A program made the position numbers and the translations under genes. This document shows positions 1-10,576 of a stretch of 64,000 nt of DNA, piece after piece. Location of the stretch: the NCBI GenBank assembly GCA_009667805.1, contig CM019070.1, positions 56,548,735 through 56,612,734 on the forward strand, given 5' to 3'. Position 1 is the stretch's first letter; the number at the start of each line of letters is the position of its first letter. The notes below the pieces were generated by a model. The model made no database searches. It saw only the letters and a program-made list of their open reading frames with translations, and had not been told where the DNA came from. The DNA comes from Leptobrachium leishanense (lineage: Eukaryota; Chordata; Amphibia; Anura; Megophryidae).

Positions 1-254
1 TTCATGCTTCAACAACAAGGGAAAACCTGGTATTTGAGAAATGGCTTGAGAAAGGGGACCAGCTATGTTTTGGCTGTATAACCAAAGTGTCATCTGTTTG
101 GGCCTGAGTGTGGGATTCCCTCTCTTCTTAATGTTCTACTCGCAGAGCTGAGACTACTCCAAGGACTTCTTAACACCTTGTTCATCAAATTAGAAGAATC
201 CCTTCTTTAATCTTGTGTGCCTGTCCTCCTTTCTATTGAAACATTTACAGGTCC
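1..254. other. No recognised feature
   Basis: Mixed-composition sequence with no open frame, repeat or known element that I recognise. Confidence 0.5.
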
Positions 255-422
255 ATTCAGAGAAAGGTGAACCTCAGGAAAATGACTGGAGAAGTGAAAA
301 TTCTAGCTCAAAATAGCCAAACCGGAAAAATTATCCCATTTATCTCACTTTCGAATTCGGCTATTTGGTCTAGATTGTTCTCTTCTTCTGCCAGTTCTCC
401 TGGCTTTCACCTTTCTCTGAAT
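255..422. mobile_element. Foldback MITE, about 168 bp
   Basis: The first and last roughly 60 bases are imperfect reverse complements. The outer ends read ATTCAGAGAAAGGTGAA and TTCACCTTTCTCTGAAT, and the arms enclose about 40 bases of AT-rich centre. No coding capacity. This is the form of a non-autonomous DNA transposon. The superfamily is not assigned because no target duplication is clear. Confidence 0.65.
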
Positions 423-1499
423 AACCCTGTATGTGTTTATTTTATGACCGATTCTGAACCAGAATACTGAGGCTGAGTAAGAAGTTACATAGCCGGCGGG
501 CTTATATGGAGGGTTGCTGCAGTGTCATTCATTTCAATTCAAAGAAGCATCAGCATTCATGCCCTCAATATCCACATGCCTATAATCCATACTAAATATC
601 ACAATTTTCTTTAATTACAAATATACTGTAAAAAATATTTTTTTTTAAATTATCTTTTTTATATATGAACTTACCCATTTTGTAAAAACATATTTTTGGT
701 AGCAAGATGAAAGGAATTTAAAGACTGTGGTAACAATGTAATTTTCCCTGGCTACTAAGTGATTGATCACAACAGATACCACTGCCTGGGAACATAAGTT
801 ACTGTGACATCTCTTATCTAAACTCCAGAATTTGCCCTCATTGCACGGTGTGTTTTATGTAGAGATGATTGATGTTTGGTTTAAGGTTTTATTTAGATTT
901 AAGTATTCGTGTTGCTCTTCCCGTCTTTTGCTACGAGCGCAAACATTCAAGGCCAACTGTTTTGAACACTTATTAAGACAAATAGAATCTGAAATTTCCT
1001 TAGAAGTGGTCCATCTGAGTGTAACCTCGACATTAATTATACAATTTTTAACTGTATGCAAATGCAAACTCTCAAGAATGTCCGTTTTAATAGTGCATGG
1101 GGTGAGCTAATGGAACACTAATAGCAATGTTTAAGGCGTAAACTGTCATTTTCAACAAAAAATGCTCATACTCTTGCTCTATTCTTACTCTGTAACAAAA
1201 AAAGGTTTAGCTTCCTTTTTCAAAGTTCTAGTTATTTGTGCATGCATCAAGGTTTTCTGTGTGTGCTTTCGTGCATTTTCATTTTCGTAAACCTACATTA
1301 TAACAGCAAATGAGGATTTCTATTGGGGGGGGGGGGTATAATCGGCATCCCTTTACCCACCTCCTTCCCACACAAAATGCAAGAAAAAAAGAAGTTTGAT
1401 TACATGTATTTGCTTTTTCATTTTATGCCCTTCAATTCCAAGTGATTTTTCATAAAACCCATGCCAGGACTCTGACTTTCCATTACCCACACAGTAAAT
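423..1499. other. AT-rich sequence, nothing recognised
   Basis: Contains short A/T runs and a run of G near 1325, but no gene or element I can name. The 92-codon frame at 832-1110 overlaps an antisense frame of similar length and looks like chance. Confidence 0.5.
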
Positions 1500-1945
1500 A
1501 TTTAACCTGATGGCTGCGGACGGCACTTTGAGAGCATCCTCCTCCTCTTTCCCTCTTGAATGCGGAGGACGTGCTCAGATCTGGCTCAAATTGCAGACTT
1601 CTCCTGCAGGGTGCTAACATCTTGGATGTCAATCCTGCCTGTGGAACCTCCCTCCACCCATTGGCATAATCGCGAATGGGCATAATGGCATCAGAAACAG
1701 CCCCCCACCCTGCTGGGCAAGGAATTCCCTCCGGAGGATATGCCTGGGTCCTTCGGACACCTGTATCTCTATAACCATAGAACATAGAGGGTCATGTGAG
1801 GTATCCTTGGAAAAGCCAGAGAGCATCCTTTCAAATGATTCCAAGTATGACCAGGTTTTATAAAAAAAAATTTTTAAAAAATGCAACACTACTGTTCACT
1901 TTTCAATTATAAATTGAACAATGATGCTGCACTAACTCGCCATCT
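1500..1945 (-). repeat. Old, diverged relative of the hairpin-chain element
   Basis: Scattered blocks match the hairpin-chain element at 46475-47719 in the same order: a GCGGAGGACG-type block near 1561, a CATCTTGGATGTC block near 1618, a broken palindrome near 1800-1850, and the AT-rich part with TTGAACAATGATGCTGCA near 1915. Many hairpins no longer pair, which points to an old copy. Boundaries are approximate and no TTAA pair was identified. Confidence 0.45.
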
Positions 1946-1964
1946 CATTTCCCGCGATGTCACA

Positions 1965-2150
1965 ATTCAATATTACGCATTGTCTCATTGCAATTCTAAA
2001 CCGTCGCTCAGCTGCAAGGTGTACAGGGGGTCCTCTGGAACCTGCATGTCTGACCTTTCCAGTGACACCTTACTTGACCCTGTGAATGCAAAATTCAGAG
2101 TCTGGCCTTTCCAATGATACCAAATATGACAATGTATAGTGTAAAAAACA
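1965..2150. repeat. Fragment related to hairpin-type TTAA elements
   Basis: Contains a block around 2098-2130 (TCTGGCCTTTCCAATGATACC) that resembles the arm of the GGTATCGTTGGA hairpin of the elements at 4557 and 46475, followed by similar AT-rich sequence. Short and decayed; it may be part of the copy just upstream. Confidence 0.3.
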
Positions 2151-2311
2151 GAAAAATAAAAACCATTATATGACAAATGTTCTTTTTTTTCTCGGTACTA
2201 CGGCAGTGGCATTATGTGATTTTATGCATAAAGCAAACAATGCCACTGCTAACTCTCCTCTTTTCCCACACTGGTACCAAATGTGGAAGTCGTGGTTTAA
2301 TCTGATCAGTG

Positions 2312-2545
2312 TGTTTTCTTGGCTATGATCTCTGGTATTCCATGTATGACTCTGGCTTCGTTCCTGACTACTCTCCTGACTGCTCTCCTTGATTTTCTTG
2401 TGTACAGACTCCTGGATCTGTATGACGATCCATTCTGGTTCTGACCCCTGGCTTTGTCTGATTATCTGCTCTGGCTCCTAACTTTAGCTTGTTCTGACTT
2501 CGTTTATTCTGTGTATCTGTCTTGTCTTTAGCAATCGGGCTATTC
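2312..2545 (+). repeat. Possible LTR fragment, pyrimidine-rich
   Basis: A run of degenerate CTGACT/CTGGCT/CTCCTGA motifs recalls the interior of frog Gypsy-type LTRs, such as the better defined one at 33244-34073. No TG...CA termini or target duplication were found, so this is only a suggestion. Confidence 0.25.
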
Positions 2546-2989
2546 TAAAGAACGGCTGTGTAAGTAGACAGTGTCTGGTTGTAGAGATCAAAGGGATTCC
2601 ATGAAACAGATGTAGGGAAAGCCTACATCATGATGTCATGTGATATACCCTTGTTCTCTTACTGGTCCCTGTGCATTACTAGAGGGTAGGACTAGATAAC
2701 GGTCCACTTCCTTTTTTTCTCATCTTCACACACCTCAAACGGCAGTTATTTTGATAAAATAGTTGTATTGTGGTCATTTCCTGCAACAATTTCATGCAAT
2801 ATTCATAAAAAATAACCTAAATGTGTAAATAGTAATGTATTTTACTCAGTTTTCTCGGCTATGTTTTATAATGAGTATTCGTTCCAAATAAGAAATTCCG
2901 GTACTTTCAGCATAGTGAAGAGGCAATGGGCCGGAGGAGGAAATGTTTATTCAAGGCTGCAGCAGACCTATTGTATTGTCTAGCCTACC
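2546..2989. other. Unassigned sequence
   Basis: No gene or clear element. The right part may belong to the T2-like element that ends at 3327. Confidence 0.4.
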
Positions 2990-3327
2990 CGAGATAAGAG
3001 ATGGCAGCTGAATGAGATCTGATAGTGGGTTAAGCTTCCAACACTGGCTACTAACCCTTGGGGTGCCATTTACACCACTTCCCAAACACACACAAGTCTG
3101 AGTCAGATTTCTAGAAATTTGATTTCATGTCCCATAGGGAGGAGCTAGTGCTATAAAGATACGGGGAGGGGGAGTTTACAATTCAAGATGGATGCACCCA
3201 GTGACACACATAAAATGTTTTCTTATCTCAAAATACATGAGAATAACGAAGTACATGTAAGATATCCGCAACATTAAATTAACAAAATAAGAAAATTTCA
3301 TATTTTTTTGTGGTATTGTCCCTTTAA
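2990..3327 (-). mobile_element. T2/Kolobok-type MITE, reverse orientation
   Basis: Read on the minus strand from 3327 it begins TTAAAGGGACAATACCAC and continues with blocks shared, in order, with the T2 copy at 3890: GATATCTTACAT, a GAAAACATTTTATG-like block, and GTCACTGGGTGCA. T2 MITEs of Xenopus begin TTAAAGGRR and duplicate TTAA. The distal end is unclear and may be truncated. Confidence 0.6.
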
Positions 3328-3889
3328 AACCTATTGTAAAATGTGTCTATTCAAACTTTTCGTCCAGATGCGAACTGACGAACATGCCTTGGTGATCATC
3401 AATATGTGAGCTACAAAGTGTGTATTAGTGCCTTCTGTTTCTAAACATTCTTATATTTGAATATAACTCCGGTATTTGTAGCGATGTGAAATTAAAATAC
3501 GACTCGTTACTTATTTCTTCTGACAATTTTCACACACAACTGCTATCAGCAGATGTTACACCCACAGTCCACCAGCAGGTTATGATATGCATGTAATTTG
3601 ATTTCTGATGCTATTTATATATTGTATTTATTCTAGGAATCTGCCATTAAACTTGTTTTAATTAAGTTTACCTTGACACACAGTTCTAATGGAATATTGT
3701 GTCTTGTTCAAGGCCATGATTACTCGGCAGGCCAAAAAAAAGTTCTATGTCCTCACAAACAGATGTGAACAGCAGGCGACTTTACATTTCTTCCTTTATA
3801 AGCATTGTGGAGTCTGTATAAAGGGTTATACATGTGAACGCCCCCCTTCCCCAGTATCGACAAAATGTTCTTCAATTTTGAACCCTGCA
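3328..3889. other. AT-rich sequence, nothing recognised
   Basis: No gene, hairpin or known element identified. Confidence 0.5.
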
Positions 3890-4560
3890 TTAAAGGGCCA
3901 CTACCACCAAAAAATGAAATGTCCTTATTGTATTTATTTCATGTTGCTGATATCTTACATTTGTTTTTTTCTTGTATGTTAAAGAAAATATTTTATTCGA
4001 TATCTGTCACTGGGTGCACCCATTCTGTGATTTTTTTTTTTATTTTTTTATATTTTTTTGTGTTGTAAAATGTCGCCATCCATCCTTTACATCACTTCTT
4101 CCTCACTGTGTTACTTTGGCCATAGAATGGAGTGAATGGGTCAGTCACAGACTAAAATCATTGTGTTTTGTGGGATGTATTCAATAGACATCTCCAAGGG
4201 GTAGATTAGAAATCTCTTAAACTCCTTGTTCTATCTCCTTAAACTGCCATCGCTTATTTTAGTTAGCCTCAAGGACAATAGACCTCATGTTGCCTTATCA
4301 AAACATTCCCTCTTCCACCCCATTAACTCTTAAATAATAAAAAAAGCGTCACAAAGCATAGCTTTTGGTAAATGATGTATCATGGGAAAAATGCATAAAA
4401 TGAAAATAAGAGATCAAAACCTACCTTTATTTTCTCTTTTTACATGCAATTACTTCAAACAAAGGAGAAAAAACCGCAGCATGTGTTTTATAATGTGGTT
4501 TTATTGGTAATGCACAACTAACCTAGTTACAGCTTATGTAAGGGGTAATGTCCCTTTTAA
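3890..4560 (+). mobile_element. T2/Kolobok-type MITE, 671 bp
   Basis: Starts TTAAAGGGCCACTACC and ends GGTAATGTCCCTTTTAA, so the ends are inverted repeats bounded by TTAA (3890-3893 and 4557-4560). This matches the T2 family of frog MITEs, assigned to Kolobok. It has no coding capacity. The right TTAA is also the left TTAA of the hairpin-chain element that follows, so that element inserted exactly at the edge of this one. A second copy with the same internal blocks spans 28818-31043. Confidence 0.75.
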
Positions 4561-5794
4561 CCCTTTCGCTGCTGAGGCTTTTCCCGCCCCTATGCTGAGG
4601 TCATTTTTACCTGTTTTGAGCATCATGTTTAAACGTGTTTTGAAGGCTTATTTTAGTATATGACCCAGACATATTATATATCGTTCTTTCCGTCAGACTC
4701 GGTAGATTCATAATATGTCATTATTATATGTATACGTTATGTCATGTCTGTATATTATAACAAAAAATGCAATAAAATATGTATTTTCAATAATTTACAA
4801 TGTGTAAAGTATTTTTTTCCACATTTTAACATGCGAGCAATTGCGGTTATATTTTGTATGGGGTGCGCTTGTTAAAAAAAATTAGAGATGGGGTCTCGTT
4901 ACATTTTTTTTTGGGGAAAATGACACTATTTTTAACAAACGCACCGCATACAAAAATCGTTAGTGCAGCATCATTGTTCACATTATAATTGAAATGGGAA
5001 CAATATTGCTGCATTAACAAACCCAAAAAAATAAAAAAAAGTGTTTACATTTTTTTTTAATTTTTTTTTTTTTTATTTTTATTTTTCATTTTTTTTTTTT
5101 TTACAAAATTTTTCACTGTAGTGTTTGGTATCGTTGGAACGGCCATGCTCTGGCCGATCCAACGATACCAAAATTTAACCCCTAGCTGCCACGGATCGGG
5201 AGATAGGGAGTTCATTGGAACTCCCTATCTCCACAGTTGGTGGCAGTTAGGGGTTAACTCTAGGACTGGCGTCATCGTGCTACGCACGATGACGCCAGTC
5301 CTCTGGGGGAGTTCCCGGAGGCTTGGCCGACATCCAAGATGTCGGCCAGCTCCGGGAAAGGATCGCGAACCGGCGCTTTTCAGCGCCGATTCGCGATCCA
5401 GCTCCCCAGGGGTTAATGCCAGGCATCATTTGGAAGGGCAGGCTGTGCCCTTCCAAATGATGCCTGGGTTAACCCCCTGTGCGCCGCCGATCGGGAGGGA
5501 GAGAGGTCCGAAGGACCTCCCCCCCCCTCCCTTTCAGGCGCCTCCTCCGCACATGCGGGGGGGGCGCCTGAATTAGGTGTCATCGCGCCCCCGCGATGAC
5601 ACCTAATTCTGGCGGCTGCTGGTCCGGATGCCGGGCTGACATCCAGGATGTCAGCCCGCACCGGAGGGGCCAGCGATCGGCCGGAACCCGGCCGAACGCT
5701 GACCCCAATGTGAGGACGCGCTCAGCGCGTCCTCAGCACACCAGTGGGACTGCTGAGGACGCGCTGAGCGCGTCCTCAGCAGCGAAGTGGTTAA
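4557..5794 (+). mobile_element. Hairpin-chain TTAA element, copy 1 (piggyBac-like MITE)
   Basis: Body of 1230 bp (4561-5790) between TTAA at 4557-4560 and 5791-5794. The ends are short inverted repeats: CCCTTTCGCTGCTGAGG at left, and CCACTTCGCTGCTGAGG on the opposite strand at right. TTAA duplication with CCC-type ends is typical of piggyBac-type transposons. The left half is AT-rich, with a long imperfect inverted repeat (about 4850-4957) and a palindrome (about 4962-5020). The right half (5124-5780) is a chain of GC-rich hairpins. No transposase is encoded. The frame at 5121-5576 runs across the hairpins and I do not regard it as a gene. A near-identical copy lies inverted at 46475-47719. 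Confidence 0.8.
5124..5780. repeat. Array of about 13 consecutive hairpins
   Basis: Stems with almost no spacer: 5124-5172; 5175-5257 (bounded by TTAA, with an inner hairpin); 5262-5302 (19-bp perfect arms, 3-base loop); 5312-5358; 5360-5399; 5409-5475 (a TTAA in each arm); 5493-5532; 5535-5570; 5571-5608; 5623-5665; 5672-5700; 5711-5735 (12-bp perfect arms around one base); 5752-5780. The last two share the core GGACGCGCT/AGCGCGTCC. The region is rich in CpG, unlike the surrounding DNA. Confidence 0.85.
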
Positions 5795-5938
5795 AATAGC
5801 CATTTAACATGATTAAAGTTTCTTAACTAGGCCTGCAAGGTAAACAAGAAAACAGCCTTGGTGTAGCGCCAACTGGCCCAGTGGGCATAATTAGTACACG
5901 AACGTCACATTCATACACATATATATTTCTATTAGTTA

Positions 5939-6575
5939 CAAGCATTTATAAAGCGCCAACAAGTTCCGTAGCGCTGTGCAATGGGAGAGACAGTATAACA
6001 AATATACGTATATGTTACATACACAGAACAGTAGGAGAGTGGACCCTGCTTGAGAGCTTACAATCTAAGAGGAGAGGGGTGACACACTAGTTGAGGGTAA
6101 ATAGAGTATAAGAAGTAGCGGGGTGCATGTGGGATGATGGAGCAAGAAATGACCAATGGGGATTATGGAGTGAGCTTACAGACTTCTCTAAAGTAATGTG
6201 TTTTCAGAGACTTCTTGAAGGACTGGAGAGACGGGGAGAGTCTAGTGTTGCGAGGGGAGGGAGTTTCATAGAAAGGGGGCAGCTCGGAAGAAGTTCTGAA
6301 GGCGGGAGTTGGAGGTACGGTTGCGAGGAACTGATGGCGTCAGATCCTTGGCAGAGCGAAGTGGTCGGGATGGGATGTACCTGCTAATAAGGGAGGAAAT
6401 TATGGGGCGCAGTTAGGGAGAGCTTGTACGTGAGCCCCAGTATTTTGAAATGGATTATAAATGAAACATAAATGAAACAGGGAGCCCTTGTAGAGATTGA
6501 CAAAAGGGCGAGGTGTTAAAAGTGCGGGATGTGAGGTGTATGAGCATGGCACAGACATTCATAACAGACTGCAGA
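5939..6575 (-). repeat. Interspersed repeat with L2-LINE-like 3' tail
   Basis: On the minus strand the end reads CAGCGCTACGGAACTTGTTGGCGC followed by TTTATAAAT. This is the 3'-tail style of frog and fish L2-type LINEs and related short elements, which end in a 'TTGGCGCTATATAAAT' motif. The rest (about 6050-6575) resembles a dispersed repeat common in anurans, but I cannot name the family. The open frame at 6127-6387 lies inside it and shows no known domain. The right boundary is approximate. Confidence 0.5.
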
Positions 6576-7333
6576 GGGAGAATCTGGGTCTTTTTTTTCA
6601 TACTTTTGACATACTAAAGAAGGCAAGATCCTCCTCACATGATCCAGCCCACTAGGAGAAGCTATATCGGTACTTTATAATTTCATGTATAAAACTTGGG
6701 CCTGTGAGCTACAGAGAAGCAATTATCAAAAACGTATTGAACACCTTTGAAAATAAGGAATCAAATTTGCGAAATCATCTTCCTGCTTGCTATTAAAAGG
6801 GCAATGTTTTGTTTGTTTGTTTATTTAAGCAAGCTCCAATAAATCCAGTCCTGTAAAAATAGTATTAATAAGTTGTTTATGTTCGTTTAGTTTGGTAAAA
6901 AACTATTTTAAAACCTCAAGTGTTAACAGAGTTAATTCGGCAACCTTCAGGATACTGCAGACTCTGCTCCATGTCATCCTGGTTCACAGCAGAGGGGGGG
7001 GGAGTTTTTGTTATGAGGGGAAGGAGACTGAGTACAGTGGGGTGGAAGAAGATGGGCGCCAGCCCAAAAGTGCCATCTGTTTTTATGACTTGAAAGGTAA
7101 AATATATAAAATCTTAATTTGGGACACTTTTTAAAACAATTAAATAGATTGAGTTTCTTAGTAGCGTAACATAGTTAGCGTATGTGCACTAGAAATAATG
7201 GCAGTCATGAACACCTTGTCTTTGATCCTGGTTGGGTTACAGCCCTGTGGGACAAACTTTCTGCTAGTAATCTCAGAATACATTCTACTATAGAGATGCA
7301 CAAAATATTCTGTGTGTGATTTACAGCACGTCT
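6576..7333. other. Unassigned sequence
   Basis: No gene or repeat recognised. Confidence 0.45.
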
Positions 7334-7786
7334 TTAAACCCTTCCCTACCAAGTGATTTTCGAAACATTGTCAGAAATCAGTGTTTTTTTGTAAAATCAT
7401 TTTTAATTAACTATAAAGAAATATTTGAGTTTATATCCATTGTATTTCTTACTGTAAATAACCTATTTTTGGCCAGTAGATGGCGCCATCTACTGTCAAA
7501 TTGAGTCAGAGATTTAAGCGGCTGGTCTACTCTCTTCTATTTCCCCCTGCATCGGCTGCTAAAAGCCTGATATTTCAGAGCTTTGAGCAGCTGATGTCAC
7601 CGTTTTACCTCTCTGGGCATTATGCCCACAGGGCTAAAGCTTTGGGGGCACCTTCTGCAGCCCAAAAGCAAATGAAATTCATTTGCTTTTGGGCTGCAGT
7701 TCAGCATATCAAGATATTTCGATATCGGGGCACCAGATGGTGACTTTGAAGCCCGAGATATCTCGATCTCGTAGTGAAGGGGATAA
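7334..7786 (+). mobile_element. Hairpin-rich TTAA-type MITE, family 3
   Basis: Left end TTAAACCCTTCCCTAC; the right end read on the opposite strand is TTATCCCCTTCACTAC, so the terminal repeats and a TTAA-like site are recognisable but one TTAA has decayed. Internal palindromes: 7474-7495 (perfect 22 bp), 7614-7628, 7655-7699 (22-bp perfect arms around one base) and 7754-7765. No coding capacity. It shares the plan of the element at 4557 but not its sequence. Confidence 0.6.
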
Positions 7787-8707
7787 AAGATGAAGATTCT
7801 TAATCGCAGACTCTCTTGAACCTAAATATGTATCCGTAAATACTGTTTTGGCCATAAGGACATCCGTTTTATACCGGTTTCATGTTGTTTCTGTAGCCAT
7901 GGCTGTAACTTGCGTTCTGTGCTGTGGTTCTAAGCAAGAAATCACTTTGAAGAATGCTAAAGTGATGTTTATGGGTCTGCGCATCCTGAGCATTCTGGGT
8001 TTGTAAAGAGACCTATTTAAATTTGCGTAATCTCGACTCTTAAATGCCACCTTCTTATTCTTTTTTTCTTTTTATATAAACTACACAGCCCTGGAACTGA
8101 AATATTGCTTCTCGCTTTCGGTAATAGGCGATCGTTCCCTTACAAGTCTCGGCACTACTTCATTCATTTTATCGGAATGAAAGGAATTATTTCCTTCCCA
8201 TTTAAGTTATACAGGATCGCAAACCGGTTGATAGCAATGTCTTATGCATTCATTTTCCTCTATAAATACACGTATACCACGTCTACTAAAAAACACTTTT
8301 ATTTCCGTGTTTTACCATTTGCAAATAGATTAAATATAAGTAGCCTAGTTTCTGTGCCATCATCAATTTAAATGTAGCATCGGCGCAATTCAATAATTAC
8401 AACTTTAGTTCTGGGTGAACTATCAAGTTAAATAATGTGATAATGGTTTAAGCAGACAATAAATGTCTTTTCCCCGTAGTGCAGTGCATTACCTTGATTT
8501 TGTTAAGCACAAAAGTGGAAAATGCAGGCGCTCTTACTAAAAATCGTTGTGTGGGATATTATAAAAGAGATTAGGCACTTAATGTCACCATTTTCAGGTG
8601 AGGACAGAAAGAGTACTTATTAATGTCGACAACATTGTCCAATGGCAATACACTTGCTATTTTGTGGCTATTAATGATGTCTTCGGGTTGATAAGTTCAA
8701 GAATTCT
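7787..8707. other. AT-rich sequence, nothing recognised
   Basis: No gene or element recognised. Confidence 0.5.
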
Positions 8708-8710
8708 TTA

Positions 8711-9135
8711 GGCTAGGGTCAGACTAACGCAGTATTAAAGTGCGTTTATCCGCACTAAATCACGGCCGTGCTAGCAGCAAATGACATCCAATGCTGGGCA
8801 GCATACGAAGAACGGCCGCACGAAAGTCCGGCTGCGCAACGCAGGTGGCAAACGAACGCATTTTTTCGAGAACGTCAAACCGCTAGTACTGACGTACAGA
8901 GTGCGCTGCGTCCGCTAGCGGCGTGTGTGCGTGATTAGGAGACGTCAGACGCTGCTAATGTCCAGCCAACATCACGTCCAGACGCAAAAAGGGTTTTATT
9001 GATGATCCGTACAAAATCATGGACGAAAATGCACATCGTATGACCGCTATCGCGTATTCCGTGAAAAAATACATCCATTCGTTCAACGCACTTTTTCACG
9101 GACAACGCGAAAAATGCGTTAGTCTGACCCTAGCC
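8711..9135 (+). mobile_element. Harbinger-like MITE with 3-bp TTA duplication
   Basis: 425 bp bounded by TTA at 8708-8710 and 9136-9138. Terminal inverted repeats are perfect over 20 bp, beginning GGCTAGGGTCAGACTAACGC. The interior is rich in CpG. A 3-bp TWA duplication is the signature of the PIF/Harbinger superfamily, so that class is the best guess. Related elements in the window are at 28218, 45061 and 52224. The frame at 9019-9249 crosses the right end and is not a gene. Confidence 0.65.
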
Positions 9136-9276
9136 TTAGTCCTATATATCTGGAGAACAGAAAATTCGACCTGTAAGGTTAGGGTGCACCTGTCAAACTT
9201 TCAGGCAGGGCGCCACCATCTTTGTTGCAGTCATGGCACCGCAGTCTGAGGTAATATAGGATCCAATAATGCTTAC

Positions 9277-9921
9277 TAGAGGTGTGCGTGTCATTTCGTA
9301 ACTAATCGCTATTCGTCCGAAATTCCGTCCGAAATTATTTCATACGTATCACGCTCAAAATTAACCGAATTTATACATCATTTATTTATTTATTTTCTTT
9401 ATTTATAAAGGATTTTACCAGGAAGGATACATTGAGATTTCTCTCGTTTTCAAGTATGTCCTGGGTTCAAGAACTAATGAATCAATTTGTTGAAATGAAT
9501 CGATTTCGTTATGTTTCCCACAGCACCGCGTCCCTGTCAATTGGCCATAACGCTGAGTCAACACCACTGGCCAGTAGACAGCGAAATATGGTGCAGTTCG
9601 ACGGTCTTTGGCGGCAGCGAAATTGTCCCATAGTGCCAACATATTCCACAACACTGAAGCATATTCCATAGCGCTGAGGTGCAGATGGGCGGCAGCAAAA
9701 TTGTCCCATAGAGAAACATTGAATGATGAACAGCATCGATACGGTAATTTAACCCAAGCTTGAAGCCCTCATTTTTAACCCTTATCTAACAGTAATTGAT
9801 CATGATTTATTGGGGGTTTTAGTGATAGAAATCAATCCAAAATGACGAAACGAATCAATGAAAATGAATCGGCAGACAATATTTTTATACAAAGCAAGTT
9901 TTTCAGTCGTGCACACCTCTA
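9277..9921. mobile_element. hAT-type MITE with exact 8-bp target duplication
   Basis: Ends TAGAGGTGTGCG and CGTGCACACCTCTA are inverted repeats, flanked by the exact 8-bp duplication ATGCTTAC at 9269-9276 and 9922-9929. An 8-bp duplication with TAG..GTG-type ends fits hAT. Inside, 9370-9480 matches a dispersed frog repeat (TTTACCAGGAAGGATACATT) also seen inverted near 25420, and the block around 9600-9720 (AAATTGTCCCATAG) recurs at 46210. No transposase. Confidence 0.8.
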
Positions 9922-10179
9922 ATGCTTACCTCTCAGGTTAGATCAGAAAATTAGGCCTAAAGGACAAGGATATTGCAGCGTCAACATCAATCAGGTACAG
10001 ATGAGAGATACGATTTAATGGATGAATAGAATATTGGAGCTGGGTTTTCCAAACCTGTCTAAAGTGGACACCTGCACAGTTGCTTTCATTTATACTACTA
10101 GTATCTACACCTCCTCTGAGTGGTAGTATGAAAGGACGGATCTGTTCCGATGACCATTCCTGCTTTATGTCAATGCCTT

Positions 10180-10576
10180 TTAACCTCTCTGGCGGTCCAA
10201 TTCTGACATATTTTATATGTCAGAATCAGTCCAATTAATCTAGCCCCTAGCAGTATAAGTGTGGCTCGGGGGTTAACTTTCAATACTGAAAGCGGTATCC
10301 CCGAGCCACACTCGGGCCGATACTTACATGTCCTGCGCTCCCTCACTGTCCCCGCAGTCACACTGCAGCCGATCGTGATGTCACACTTCCTGGTTTCACT
10401 CCTCGCGAGAAGAGAACCAGGCAGTGTGATGTTGCGAGCGGCTGGAGGAGACTTTGGGGATCAGCGAGGGAGCGCAGGACATGTAAGTATACAGCCAGAG
10501 TGTGGCTCGGGGATACCGCTTTCGGTACAAAAAGTTAACCCCGAGCCACACTCGGGAATACCGTCAGGGAGGTTAA
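10180..10576 (+). mobile_element. TTAA-flanked palindromic MITE, family 2 copy 1
   Basis: Body 10184-10572 (389 bp) between TTAA at 10180-10183 and 10573-10576. The ends CCTCTCTGGCGGT and, on the other strand, CCTCCCTGACGGT are inverted repeats. The element is close to one long foldback of about 190-bp arms, each arm carrying its own hairpin: AGTGTGGCTCGGGG paired with its complement near 10258-10312 and again near 10498-10552. A separate perfect hairpin with 12-bp arms is at 10200-10226. No coding capacity. piggyBac-like by TTAA and ends. Confidence 0.75.

Noticed and set aside
5121..5576. Possible 151-residue protein in hairpin-chain copy 1
   Set aside because: It begins with GTG inside a hairpin, runs through seven palindromes and has no domain; the copy-2 version diverges at its end. 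Treated as a by-product of stop-poor GC-rich DNA.
4557..5794. CRISPR-like array in the hairpin region
   Set aside because: The repeats are palindromes of different sequence with no constant direct repeat or spacer length, and the setting is a vertebrate genome.
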